Shown one piece after another: positions 34,076-42,962 of a stretch of DNA of 51,974 bases. Location: NCBI GenBank assembly GCA_031262295.1, contig JAISIA010000034.1, forward strand, positions 1 to 51,974, given 5' to 3'. This DNA is from Bacteroidales bacterium. Its GTDB lineage: Bacteria; Bacteroidota; Bacteroidia; Bacteroidales; P3. Numbering within the stretch: the first letter of the stretch is position 1; each line of letters begins with the position of its first letter. The notes under the pieces are model-generated. The model was not told where the DNA came from, ran no database searches, and was given only the letters and a program-made list of their open reading frames with translations. Both the position numbers and the translations under genes were made by a program.

Positions 34076-34234
34076 ATGAAAAAAGCATTGTTTTTATTAG
34101 CTGTTGCTGGAATATTTGCAGCATGTGGAGGAAAAACTGAAACTCCAACAGAAACTGCAACTGAAACTCCAATGGAAGAAACTGTTTTAACAGAAACTCC
34201 AACAGAAACTCCAGCTGAAACTCCAGCTATGTAA
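34076..34234 (+). CDS. Small lipoprotein with TETP repeats, unknown function
   Basis: 52 residues. MKKALFLLAVAGIFAAC is a clean lipoprotein signal with Cys17 as lipidation site. The mature part is only 36 residues of low-complexity Thr/Glu/Pro repeats: (T/P)-E-T-P occurs about seven times, with the rest Gly, Lys, Ala and Met. The gene has its own matching promoter (33999-34028) and a strong terminator (34273-34303), so it is likely a monocistronic and possibly abundant transcript. Thr-rich segments are potential O-glycosylation sites in Bacteroidota (D-S/T-hydrophobic motifs are absent here, however). I do not recognise a family. The DNA repeats suggest length variation between strains. Confidence 0.8.
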   Translation: MKKALFLLAVAGIFAACGGKTETPTETATETPMEETVLTETPTETPAETPAM

Positions 34235-34272
34235 TTTTTTGCAGATTAATCTGTAAAAATGCAAAGAAAAAT

Positions 34273-34303
34273 AGCAGTCCCAAATCCTGAGACTGCTTTT
34301 TTA
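34273..34303 (+). terminator. Terminator of the small lipoprotein gene
   Basis: AGCAGTC and GACTGCT form a 7-bp stem across an 11-base loop, followed by TTTTTTATTT. Confidence 0.85.
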
Positions 34304-34306
34304 TTT

Positions 34307-34350
34307 GTCGGCAACCGACCTTTACTTTTCCTAACGGAAGTTTGGTTTAT
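34307..34350 (+). repeat. Dispersed hairpin element
   Basis: GTCGGCAACCGAC, then CTTTACTTTTCCTAACGGAAG and TTTGGTTTAT. It lies directly behind a complete intrinsic terminator, so here it is not needed for termination. A short decayed CTTCGTTTT array follows (34370-34395). Confidence 0.85.
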
Positions 34351-34425
34351 GATAATTCAACAAAATTAAATCTTCGTTTTTTTATTAAATCTTCTTATAT
34401 TTATTAAATAATTACTCTAATTTAT

Positions 34426-34456
34426 TTTGAGGATAATACATTTATTAATACCTTTG
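34426..34456 (+). promoter_or_regulatory. Promoter of the M6 protease pair
   Basis: TTTG (34426-34429), 19-base spacer, TACCTTTG (34449-34456), then CA. The ATG at 34478 follows after about 15 leader bases. An in-frame TTG at 34427 sits inside the -33 element, which rules out that longer start. Confidence 0.7.
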
Positions 34457-34477
34457 CAATCTTATTTATATTTTAGG

Positions 34478-37400
34478 ATGAAACGTATAATTTATTTGAC
34501 ACTTTTTTTTATCTCCATTACATTATTTTCTAATGGAGCTTTTGCTGTTGTTGCCAATCCAAAGGCAATTGAAGTAAGGCAATCCGATAAAACAATTCTT
34601 TCCATCTTTCTAAAAGGAGATGAGAAATTTTCTTGGGCAAAAACCATTGATGGTTATACATTGCTAAAAGCAAAAAATGGAGATTTCGTCTATGCAATAT
34701 CAGATAATAAACAAGGAATTTTGCCTTCTGATATCATAGCTCACAATCCAGAAAACAGGGATGAAAGAGAGAAAAACTTCCTAAGAAATACCTCTAAGGA
34801 GCTTTTCTTTTCCAAAGATCAGATTTCCTACCTTAAAAGTTTATGGGATTTTAAGCAGAGTGAAGAATTTAAAGAAAAACTTTCCTTAGCTAAGGATGCA
34901 AATACTCAATTGAAGATTCTTGTTCTTTTGGCTGATTTCCCCGATAAGCCATTTACGTATAATGCAACCGATTTTGACAATCTTTTTAATCAGGTTGGAT
35001 ATAGTGAAAATGGCAATGAGGGAAGTGTAAAGGACTATTTTAAGGCTTCAACATTTAATAATGTTGATCTTATTTCTGGGGTTTATGGTCCCTATACTTC
35101 AAGTGCAGGTTATGCTTCCTACGGACAAGATATTGCAGGTAATAATGGAGCGAGGAATCTTTTGGAAGAGGTAATTGTTTTGGCAGATAATGATGTTGAT
35201 TTTAGTGAATATACCAATGGAACTCAATATGTCTCCTGCGTTTTTATGATTTTTGCTGGCTGTGCTGCATCAAGTGGTGAGCCAGATGCAATATGGCCTC
35301 ATAGAAGTGCAATATACCCTCCTCTATTAAAGGATGGTGTCTATATTTACGACTATGGCTGTGCCTCAGAGCTTGAAGGAACTTCTTATTATGGAGCTAA
35401 CCCACCAAAAATTGGTACAGTTTGTCATGAATTTTCTCATGTTTTGGGCTTGGAAGATACTTATGACACCGACTACGAATTAAACGGTTCGGCTACAACT
35501 TCCGATTCTTGGGATGTTATGTCAAGTGGAAGCTATAATAATGGAGGAAGAACACCTTGTTTGTGGTCTGCCTATCAGAGATCGCAGGTTGGATTTCTAA
35601 CATTAGTTGAATTGAGCGGTTCGGGTAATAAAACACTACCAGAATTGTCAGAAAACAATGTTGCTTTTAAGATTACATATAATAATAATGAGTTTTTAGT
35701 ATTTGAAAATCGTCAGCAAAAGGGATGGGATGCCTTCCTTCCCGGTCACGGAATGCTGATTACACATATTGATAAGACAGTTCCGGGATTCAATAGCAAC
35801 TGTGCCAATTGTAATCCTCAATATATGGGAATAAACTTGCTTGAAGCAAGTCCTTTCAATGTTTATAATAGGGCATCAAATCCTTTTCCGGGAACATCAA
35901 ATAATACATCTTTCACTGACAATACCAACCCTAATAGCCTTTCAAATGATGGAACCCCAATCAATAAGCCTATAAACAATATACGAGAAAATAATCAAAC
36001 AAAGAACATATCTTTCGATTTTGGAACCATTCCGCAGAATGCCCCTAAGGCAATAACAAATTCAATTACTCGTCTTACCTTTGACACCATTTATGTTAGC
36101 GTTACAACTTCTCAAACAACAGATCCAATAGTTGAAAAAGGTGTAATCTATTCAACAAATTCCAATCCTACATTCCAAGATAATAAGGTTATTTCTTCTA
36201 ATAGTGCCTCTTCATTTATTTGTTCTATAACAAATATTCTTCCTTCTACAACATATTATGTTAGAGCTTATGTAAAGAATAATTATAATGTTTATTACTA
36301 TGGAGAAATTATAAAAGTTACCTCTCCATGTCCTTCAATTAATACCTTCCCTTTTGAAGAATCATTTGAAGAAAATGTTTTTCAATGTTGGAGTGAAGAA
36401 GGTAATAGATATGTTTCCAACACTTGGAAAATAAAAGATACTCTTTTTGCAAACTCAATCTTTATTGCAGAGGACGGATATAAGTTTATTGGCATTTCAA
36501 ATAGGTATCTAAGTGGTCAAGATCGCAAATTGATTTCTCCTATACTAAATCTTTCACTTCTTTCTACTCCTTATCTAAAGTTTAATTACCTTATTCCACA
36601 AAGAGGAAACTACTTAGATGAGTTAAAAGTATTGTATAGGGTATCCTCTTTGGATAATTGGCAGGAGTTAAAAACAATAACAGGAAACACAAATCAATGG
36701 GAAACGGATTCAATATTGCTTCCTAATAAAACAAATACCTATCAAATAGCCTTCCAATCCCTGTTATATGGTGGCTATGGTGTAAATATAGATAACGTTA
36801 TTGTCTCTGAGGCAAATTCTCTTGCCTATTGTCAAAGCTCAACTTTAAGTGTGGATAACATTACTGACGTTTCGGTTAATGTTTCTTTCAATGTAAGCAG
36901 TTCAGGCTACACTCCACTTATAGAAAAAGGCGTTGTATATTCCACAACCCCTAATCCAACAATTGAAGATAGCTATATTTCTGCATTAAACAATAATTTA
37001 GGGGATGCTTCTTTGAATATTTCTTCCTTAGAACCTAATACCACATACTATTTTCGCTCTTATGCAAAAAATCAAGGGCTTTTATCTTATGGAAATACTC
37101 TAATTGCAACAACAAAATGTCAAAGAGTTGAAGAATTTCCTCATAATTTCTATGCAGAAGATATAGATAGTAATTGTTTTGATAAGGGAGAGTCTTGGTT
37201 TTTGACCTCTTTGAATGGAAATATCCTTCCTTTTGAAGGAGAAAACTTCTTTGCATTTAAGCCAAATGTTTCCTCTTCTTCAAAATTGATTGTTCCTCTA
37301 ATGAATCTTCAAGAGCATCAAGAAGCAAAACTTATATTCTACTATAATAAACCAAGTAGTGCAAATACATTAAAAATATATTATAGAATATCATTACAAG

Positions 37401-38698
37401 ATTCTTGGCATTTATTAGAAACTTTTACTAATGAAACCTCTTCTTGGGTTAAGGATTCTGTTTCTTTGACTAATCCTTCTAATGATTATTATATTGCCTT
37501 TGAAGGAATATCTAATGGTGGTGAAGGAATATTTTTAGATAATATAGAGGTAAGTGCCATTAAACAAACTCCAACAATTCTCTCCTTAGGAGCAGAACTT
37601 TTAACCTATAATAGTGTATTGGTAAGAGGAGATTTAATTTCCGCAGGATATAGTCCAATTATTCAAAAAGGAGTTTGCTATACTTCCAATTCCTCTCTTC
37701 CAACAATAGATGATCAAAAAGTTATTTCTTCAACAAACAATTTGGGAGAGTTTTCCTTGATTGCAGAAAACCTAAACGAACAAACCACATATACTTTTAG
37801 AGTTTTTGCAAAAAATAGTTTCGGAGTAGTTTATGGAAATGCTTTTTCCATAACAACACCTCCTACTCCTATTTTTAATAATTCAATTATTGGAGATCAA
37901 AGACTTTGTTTTAATAGTGTTTCTACCACAATTGAAGGCTTGCTTCCAAGCGGTGGAAATGGACATTATAAGTATTCTTGGCTTAAAAGTCAAGATAGCA
38001 TAGTTTGGACAAATGCTCCAGAGGATACACTCCAAAATTTCGTTCCTTTTAGAGTGCAACAAAGTGAATACTTCAAACGAGTTGTTTCTTCAGGAGTTGT
38101 TTCTGACACAAGTAATGTTGCATTTATAAAGGTATATGAAAGAACAAGAGCAGGAAATGTTTTCAGAGAACAAGACACTGTTTCTTTTGGCGATAGTGTA
38201 AAAATGGAATTAAGGGCATCTATGGGGGATAGCCTTGTTTGGGAAAGAAGACTTTTGGAATATTCTTGGGAAGAATTATCTTACGGAGTAAATGATAAAC
38301 ATCTAATAGATGTTCCTGAAAATAGCGGACTTTATTTCTATAGGGTAAGGGTTAGAAATGGAGTATGTAGTGAAGAAATCTCTGGTGAGGATTATACTTA
38401 TGTAAAACAAAAAATAGGATTTTCTGATATAGATAATGATATAAATAATGATATAACTATATCTCCTAATCCATCTAATGGTAAGATAAATATCAATTTT
38501 AAAGGAAAAAATTCCTTCCTTTGCAATATAAGTTTATTTAATATTGAGGGAAAGAAGATAAAAGATAAAAATAATGTAGGAATACTTAGTGGAGATAACT
38601 ATTTTGATTTTTCTCCTCTAATAGATGGTTCTTATATTTTATTGATAGAAAACAATAAATTGCAAATAAGAAAAGTTATAATAATAAGTAATAAATAA
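34478..38698 (+). CDS. Secreted M6-family metalloprotease with adhesin-like modules and T9SS tail
   Basis: 1406 residues from the ATG chosen by the promoter position. Signal peptide (about 1-24, ending AFAV), then a propeptide-like region (LKGDEKFSWAKTIDGYTLL) and the M6 catalytic domain. Zinc motif HEFSHVLGLED: His317, Glu318, His321, Asp327. A SNCANCNP double-Cys motif follows. Downstream are three fibronectin-III-like repeats (each with EKGV(I/V)YST or QKGVCYTS and TTYY/TF-R-(A/S/V)(Y/F)(V/A)KN). Between them lie two beta-sandwich modules that resemble gingipain cleaved-adhesin domains (FEESFEENVFQCWSEEGN...VNIDNVIVSE; SYYIAFEGISNGGEGIFLDNIEV-type endings). A type A sorting domain closes the protein (ISPNPSNGKINI...GSYILLI). 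It is probably exported by SprA and attached to the surface. Its paralogue follows after 14 bases. Confidence 0.88.
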   Translation: MKRIIYLTLFFISITLFSNGAFAVVANPKAIEVRQSDKTILSIFLKGDEKFSWAKTIDGYTLLKAKNGDFVYAISDNKQGILPSDIIAHNPENRDEREKNFLRNTSKELFFSKDQISYLKSLWDFKQSEEFKEKLSLAKDANTQLKILVLLADFPDKPFTYNATDFDNLFNQVGYSENGNEGSVKDYFKASTFNNVDLISGVYGPYTSSAGYASYGQDIAGNNGARNLLEEVIVLADNDVDFSEYTNGTQYVSCVFMIFAGCAASSGEPDAIWPHRSAIYPPLLKDGVYIYDYGCASELEGTSYYGANPPKIGTVCHEFSHVLGLEDTYDTDYELNGSATTSDSWDVMSSGSYNNGGRTPCLWSAYQRSQVGFLTLVELSGSGNKTLPELSENNVAFKITYNNNEFLVFENRQQKGWDAFLPGHGMLITHIDKTVPGFNSNCANCNPQYMGINLLEASPFNVYNRASNPFPGTSNNTSFTDNTNPNSLSNDGTPINKPINNIRENNQTKNISFDFGTIPQNAPKAITNSITRLTFDTIYVSVTTSQTTDPIVEKGVIYSTNSNPTFQDNKVISSNSASSFICSITNILPSTTYYVRAYVKNNYNVYYYGEIIKVTSPCPSINTFPFEESFEENVFQCWSEEGNRYVSNTWKIKDTLFANSIFIAEDGYKFIGISNRYLSGQDRKLISPILNLSLLSTPYLKFNYLIPQRGNYLDELKVLYRVSSLDNWQELKTITGNTNQWETDSILLPNKTNTYQIAFQSLLYGGYGVNIDNVIVSEANSLAYCQSSTLSVDNITDVSVNVSFNVSSSGYTPLIEKGVVYSTTPNPTIEDSYISALNNNLGDASLNISSLEPNTTYYFRSYAKNQGLLSYGNTLIATTKCQRVEEFPHNFYAEDIDSNCFDKGESWFLTSLNGNILPFEGENFFAFKPNVSSSSKLIVPLMNLQEHQEAKLIFYYNKPSSANTLKIYYRISLQDSWHLLETFTNETSSWVKDSVSLTNPSNDYYIAFEGISNGGEGIFLDNIEVSAIKQTPTILSLGAELLTYNSVLVRGDLISAGYSPIIQKGVCYTSNSSLPTIDDQKVISSTNNLGEFSLIAENLNEQTTYTFRVFAKNSFGVVYGNAFSITTPPTPIFNNSIIGDQRLCFNSVSTTIEGLLPSGGNGHYKYSWLKSQDSIVWTNAPEDTLQNFVPFRVQQSEYFKRVVSSGVVSDTSNVAFIKVYERTRAGNVFREQDTVSFGDSVKMELRASMGDSLVWERRLLEYSWEELSYGVNDKHLIDVPENSGLYFYRVRVRNGVCSEEISGEDYTYVKQKIGFSDIDNDINNDITISPNPSNGKININFKGKNSFLCNISLFNIEGKKIKDKNNVGILSGDNYFDFSPLIDGSYILLIENNKLQIRKVIIISNK

Positions 38699-38712
38699 GA
38701 AAAAAGGAAAAG

Positions 38713-41478
38713 ATGAAAAAAATTATTTCAAATCTAATTCTTGTTGCACTACTACTAATTACACAAATTAGTTTTGCAGTGCCTGCATACAAAGGTCTAA
38801 TTACATTGGAACAACCTAATGGTGAGCAAATCTCCGTTTATCTATTCGGAGATGAAAGGTTAAGTTGGATAGAATCGGAAGATAACTATACATTATTATA
38901 TAATGAACAAGGTTATTTAGAATATGCAATATTGGATAGCGATAGAAATCTTGTGCCATCAGGTGTTGTTGCAAAGGATATAAATAAAAGATCTATAAGT
39001 GATCAAAACTATCTTTCTTCAATAAATAAGAAGTTAAGATATTCTGCATATCAGAAAAAGGTTATGTTAGACCTTACAAAAGATATGGATAATTCAAAGG
39101 CGAGTGCTCAAGATGGAGTAACAGTTGGGATAAGAAAACTCTTAGTTATCCTTGTTGAATATTCCGATCTTTCATTTACTTTTTCAAGAGAACAATTTGA
39201 AAACTTATTCAATCAATTAAACTATACTTATAATGGTGCAACAGGGAGTGTAAGGGATTATTTTAATGATAACTCTTATGGAAAATTGGATTTGCAATGT
39301 ACAGTCTTAGGACCATACACTCTTGCTAATACACAAGCATTCTATGGTGCTCCTTCAGGACAAATAAATGACGTAAATGCAAAACAAATGATTATTGATG
39401 CGTGTAATGCTGCTGATAATGACATAGATTTTTCCACATTTGACAATGATGGAAACCTAACAATTGATGGAGTACATGTTGTATATGCTGGTTTGGGACA
39501 GCACAACGGAGGAGGTGCTAATGCAATATGGGCACATAAAGGCACACTTTCTCCAGCTTTGGTTTTGGATGGAGTGAGAATAATAAACTATTCTTGTGCT
39601 TGTGAAAAAAGTTCCTCAAATCAAATGTCAGGAGTTGGAGTTCATATTCATGAATTTGGACATGTTTTAGGATTACCTGACTACTACGATACCGACTATG
39701 AAGAAAATGGAGTTTCACATACATTCGGAAAATTGGACGTTATGGATGATGGAAGTTATAATAATAATGAAAAGACTCCTCCTTTGTATAACTCATATTC
39801 TAAAATCCTATTAGGTTGGGCTACTCCCTACATTATAGATTCAAATATGTTAATGGATATAACAGCAATTCCAACAACAGACTCTGCATTAGTATTTCAA
39901 ATAAACACACCTACTGAAAACGAATATTTCCTTTTTGAAAATATGAAATTTACTAAATGGAACGCATATACTCATTCTTCAATAATAAATGCAAATAATT
40001 GGGGAAATCAAAATTTTAATGGAATTGTAGGTATTCACGTAGATAGAACAAATAATGCAACAGGATGGAACAGCAATTGCGTAAATTGCAACCCTTCACA
40101 TAATGCTGTATTACTAATGTCTGCTGATGGTAATTATTTAGGTTCAAGTAACGGCTCTCAATGGTCTTATTCTAGTATGACAAATATGTTATATCCCGGT
40201 ACCTCTTCAATAACTCAACTAAATGATAACAATGATAACAATCAATCCAATCTTCTTTCATGGAACAGTTCTCCTTCAAATGTTTCTTTAAGTGAAATAA
40301 CATGGCAAGACAATAGCAATGTTACTTTCAAAACTAATGGTGGAGCATCACTTGGAGTTGGTGTTTCCTTAGAAGAACCTACTCAAATAACTAAAACCTC
40401 TGCATCATTTTCTGCAAGTGTAACTCCTTCACAGGAAGGAGAAGGAACAATATTAGAAAAAGGCTTTGTCTATAACAAAGATGGATATCCAAGAAGAGGA
40501 GCTGATAGTATTATAGTTTCTTCTGTTGAGACTAATGATTTTACTTTTTCTCCAAATAATTTAGAAGAAGGAACAACATATTACGTGCGTGCTTATGGAG
40601 TAAATAGTAATGGTGTTTCCTATTCTCAACAATTTTCTTTCCTAACCCTTTCCGATCCTATAACAGAAAACTACATATTAGATAGTAATTTTGCAGCTTG
40701 CCAAACAGGAGAAATGCCAACAATAATTGGTTCTACTCCACAAGGAGGTTCAGGAGAATATAAATATCGCTGGTTAGAAAGTACAGACAACATAAATTGG
40801 ACTATTACACAAAATGCAGGAGTAAAAAAAGACTACACTCCTTCTACTTTAAGTGATGCAACATATTTTAAACGTGTTGCTCTATCAGCAGATAAGGCAG
40901 ATACATCTGCTGCAAAATTAGTTCCTATTGTTCCTATAACAGTTGCAGGTGAAGTTACTTTGGAAAACCAAAGCATAGAAAAAGGACATTCAACAGGAGA
41001 AATTTCTCTTATTAATAATGTTGGAGATGTTGTCTCTTGGCAAAGAAAATTTGAAACAGAGCAATGGGTAAATTTAGATAAGGGAAATGTAACTTCTTTT
41101 TCTGAAATATTGAATGAGGCAGGTTCTTATCAATATAGAGTAAGAGTAAGAAATGGTGCATGTCCTCAAAAAAATACAGCGGCTGTTTCACTTTCAGTAA
41201 CAAATATTGGATTACAGGATATGAATAACGACAAAATAAATCTAAATGTTTATCCTAACCCAACAACAGGAAAGATTTTTATAGACCTAAACTTAGACAA
41301 TGGTAAGACTTTCCAAGTTCAACTTATGGACATTTTGGGAAAGAATATCTTATATAAAACATTTGCACAAGGAAAAACACAATTAGATCTTTCTTTCTTG
41401 GAAAATGGAAACTATATCTTACTAATAAAAGACGAGGGAAAGGTTGTAGGCAAACAAAGGATTGTTATTGTAAAATAA
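38713..41478 (+). CDS. Secreted M6-family metalloprotease with T9SS tail, paralogue of the preceding gene
   Basis: 921 residues. Signal peptide (1-23, ending ISFA). Propeptide-like opening (YLFGDERLSWIESEDNYTLL) aligns with the upstream gene. Zinc motif HEFGHVLGLPD: His313, Glu314, His317, Asp323. SNCVNCNP motif as in the paralogue. It has one fibronectin-III-like repeat (LEKGFVYNKDG...TTYYVRAYGVNSNG) and then the same pair of C-terminal beta modules (GGSGEYKYRWLESTDNINW; YQYRVRVRNGACP). A type A sorting domain (VYPNPTTGKIFIDL...GNYILLIKDEGK) ends the protein. It lacks the cleaved-adhesin-like modules, which explains its shorter length. Same operon as the upstream gene; a local duplication is likely. 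Confidence 0.9.
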   Translation: MKKIISNLILVALLLITQISFAVPAYKGLITLEQPNGEQISVYLFGDERLSWIESEDNYTLLYNEQGYLEYAILDSDRNLVPSGVVAKDINKRSISDQNYLSSINKKLRYSAYQKKVMLDLTKDMDNSKASAQDGVTVGIRKLLVILVEYSDLSFTFSREQFENLFNQLNYTYNGATGSVRDYFNDNSYGKLDLQCTVLGPYTLANTQAFYGAPSGQINDVNAKQMIIDACNAADNDIDFSTFDNDGNLTIDGVHVVYAGLGQHNGGGANAIWAHKGTLSPALVLDGVRIINYSCACEKSSSNQMSGVGVHIHEFGHVLGLPDYYDTDYEENGVSHTFGKLDVMDDGSYNNNEKTPPLYNSYSKILLGWATPYIIDSNMLMDITAIPTTDSALVFQINTPTENEYFLFENMKFTKWNAYTHSSIINANNWGNQNFNGIVGIHVDRTNNATGWNSNCVNCNPSHNAVLLMSADGNYLGSSNGSQWSYSSMTNMLYPGTSSITQLNDNNDNNQSNLLSWNSSPSNVSLSEITWQDNSNVTFKTNGGASLGVGVSLEEPTQITKTSASFSASVTPSQEGEGTILEKGFVYNKDGYPRRGADSIIVSSVETNDFTFSPNNLEEGTTYYVRAYGVNSNGVSYSQQFSFLTLSDPITENYILDSNFAACQTGEMPTIIGSTPQGGSGEYKYRWLESTDNINWTITQNAGVKKDYTPSTLSDATYFKRVALSADKADTSAAKLVPIVPITVAGEVTLENQSIEKGHSTGEISLINNVGDVVSWQRKFETEQWVNLDKGNVTSFSEILNEAGSYQYRVRVRNGACPQKNTAAVSLSVTNIGLQDMNNDKINLNVYPNPTTGKIFIDLNLDNGKTFQVQLMDILGKNILYKTFAQGKTQLDLSFLENGNYILLIKDEGKVVGKQRIVIVK

Positions 41479-41486
41479 ATTTTTAT

Positions 41487-41494
41487 TATTTTTG
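41487..41494 (+). promoter_or_regulatory. Putative -7 box of the coiled-coil lipoprotein gene
   Basis: TATTTTTG, 63 bases before the ATG at 41557. No well-spaced -33 element is visible, so this is tentative. Confidence 0.42.
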
Positions 41495-41556
41495 TCACCT
41501 GAAAGTAAATTTTTTTACTCTTAAAACATATTATTAATAAAATAAATATTTTTAAA

Positions 41557-42423
41557 ATGAAGAAAAGCTTAATATTCCTCAGCATATTCACACTTATTGT
41601 GATGGTTGGCTGCAACAATGAAAAAGAAAGAATGGCAAGAGAAAAACAATTACAAGACTCTTTTGCTCAAGTCTTATCTCAAAAAGATAGCAAATTAGAT
41701 GAATTGTTTATGGAACTAAATATGATAGATTCTTCCCTAAGCAGTATAAATACTAAATACACAGCTGTTGCTAACATAGCAAATGTTTCAGGTGAAATAA
41801 CAAAGAATACTAAACTTTCAATTGCAGATAACATAATTAAACTAACAGCTCTGCTTGAAACTAATAAGGAAAAAGTTAAAAACATAAACTCAAAACTAAG
41901 CAAGGCAGGTAAGGAAAATGCCAACCTAAAAGCATTTATTCAAAATCTTGAGTTAAGAATACAAGAACAAGAAGAACAAATCCAAGCATTAAATGCAGAA
42001 CTTGCAAAGAAAAATGCAAAAATTGAAAGTCTAAATAAGAATGTTGAAGATTTGGATTCAAAAAATAAGATGAAGGATGCTCAAATCTTAAAGATAGAAG
42101 ATGAGAAAAATGCTGCCTATTTCTATATTGGCACAAAGAAAGAACTTCTAAACAAAAAACTTATTGACCGCAAAGGAGGATTTATTGGCTTAGGTAGAAC
42201 CTCTGTCTTAGCAGATGAACCAGATTATTCTGCCCTTACAAAGATAGATATTCGCAATACTCAGGAAATACCTCTAACAGGTAAGAAGATAAAAATTATA
42301 ACATCTCACCCTGAAACTTCATATTCCTTAGAAGGAGAAGAAAAAAGACCAACCTCATTACGCATCACAAATCCCGATCTATTCTGGAGAGCAACCCGTT
42401 GTTTAATAATAATGATAGATTAA
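41557..42423 (+). CDS. Lipoprotein with central coiled coil, unknown function
   Basis: 288 residues. Lipoprotein signal with Cys19 (VMVGC). Residues about 85-185 form a continuous coiled coil (heptads such as LELRIQEQEEQIQALNAEL). The C-terminal 100 residues form a compact beta-rich domain: FYIGTKKELLNKKLI, KIDIRNTQEIPLTGKKIKI, SYSLEGEEKRPTSLRITNPDLFW, then CLIIMID at the end. I have an impression of similar C-terminal domains in other Bacteroidota lipoproteins but cannot name the family. Likely an envelope protein facing the periplasm. Monocistronic by position; hairpin elements begin 34 bases after the stop. Confidence 0.75.
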   Translation: MKKSLIFLSIFTLIVMVGCNNEKERMAREKQLQDSFAQVLSQKDSKLDELFMELNMIDSSLSSINTKYTAVANIANVSGEITKNTKLSIADNIIKLTALLETNKEKVKNINSKLSKAGKENANLKAFIQNLELRIQEQEEQIQALNAELAKKNAKIESLNKNVEDLDSKNKMKDAQILKIEDEKNAAYFYIGTKKELLNKKLIDRKGGFIGLGRTSVLADEPDYSALTKIDIRNTQEIPLTGKKIKIITSHPETSYSLEGEEKRPTSLRITNPDLFWRATRCLIIMID

Positions 42424-42456
42424 CCTAATAAAGGTATAATAAAAAAGAAACATAAT

Positions 42457-42589
42457 GTCGGCAACCGACCTTTATTTTCCTAACGGAACTTAGGGTCGGT
42501 TGCCGACTTTTATTTTGTCCTACGGAAGGCAAATATTTTTACATTTATATAACATAATTCCGATAGGTAATTAAAGGTCGGTTGCCGAC
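42457..42589. repeat. Three dispersed hairpin elements, two inverted
   Basis: 42457-42469 GTCGGCAACCGAC in plus orientation with CTTTATTTTCCTAACGGAAC. 42495-42507 GTCGGTTGCCGAC (its reverse complement, followed by TTTTATTTTGTCCTACGGAAG). 42577-42589 GTCGGTTGCCGAC, which on the minus strand is followed by CTTTAATTACCTATCGGAA. Confidence 0.85.
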
Positions 42590-42590
42590 C

Positions 42591-42690
42591 AAAACGCTGT
42601 TTTGTCAAAATAAAACAGCGTTTTAATTTTCTAAAACGAAGAAATAATTTATTAAAACGAAGAAATAATTTTCTAAAACCTTGTTTTAGT
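42591..42690. repeat. AT-rich palindromic array, copy 5
   Basis: It begins with a perfect inverted repeat of 13-bp arms (AAAACGCTGTTTT at 42591-42603, AAAACAGCGTTTT at 42612-42624, 8-base loop). Two TAAAACGAAG units exactly 21 bp apart follow, then AAAACCTTGTTTT. This is the clearest tandem periodicity of the five arrays. Confidence 0.82.
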
Positions 42691-42923
42691 TGGCAACCAA
42701 CTTTTATTTCTACTAACGAAAATTTTGGTTTTTTTTATCGTATTTTTTTATTTACTCTGTCTAAATAGGTTTTTATATTCAAATTCTATGCTTTTTGTTA
42801 GGAAAAATTATAAATAAGAGTCATATATTCTTAAAAAAATGAGAAAAGATAATAAAATATGTGATTTATATTTACAATTTTTTATCAAAAAAAGCATTTA
42901 TAAAGGAATATATTTTTTTTTTG

Positions 42924-42931
42924 TAATTTTG
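42924..42931 (+). promoter_or_regulatory. -7 box of guaA
   Basis: TAATTTTG, 31 bases before the guaA ATG at 42963. No purine-type riboswitch is evident in the short leader. Confidence 0.6.
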
Positions 42932-42962
42932 AAACCTAATATATATCCCTTAATAAAAAGAA

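Larger units (their letters stand above)
42424..42962. other. Gene-free region upstream of guaA
   Basis: Three hairpin elements (42457-42589), a palindromic array (42591-42690), a decayed hairpin at 42689-42700 (GTTGGCAACCAAC), and the guaA promoter (42924-42931). A 69-codon ORF at 42839-43048 overlaps the guaA start and is not credible. Confidence 0.75.

Noticed and set aside
34427..34477. TTG start for the first M6 protease
   Set aside because: The codon lies within the -33 promoter element and the true signal peptide begins at the ATG at 34478.
1962..42690. CRISPR arrays
   Set aside because: The 21-bp arrays have no unique spacers, units alternate in orientation, and no cas genes are present.
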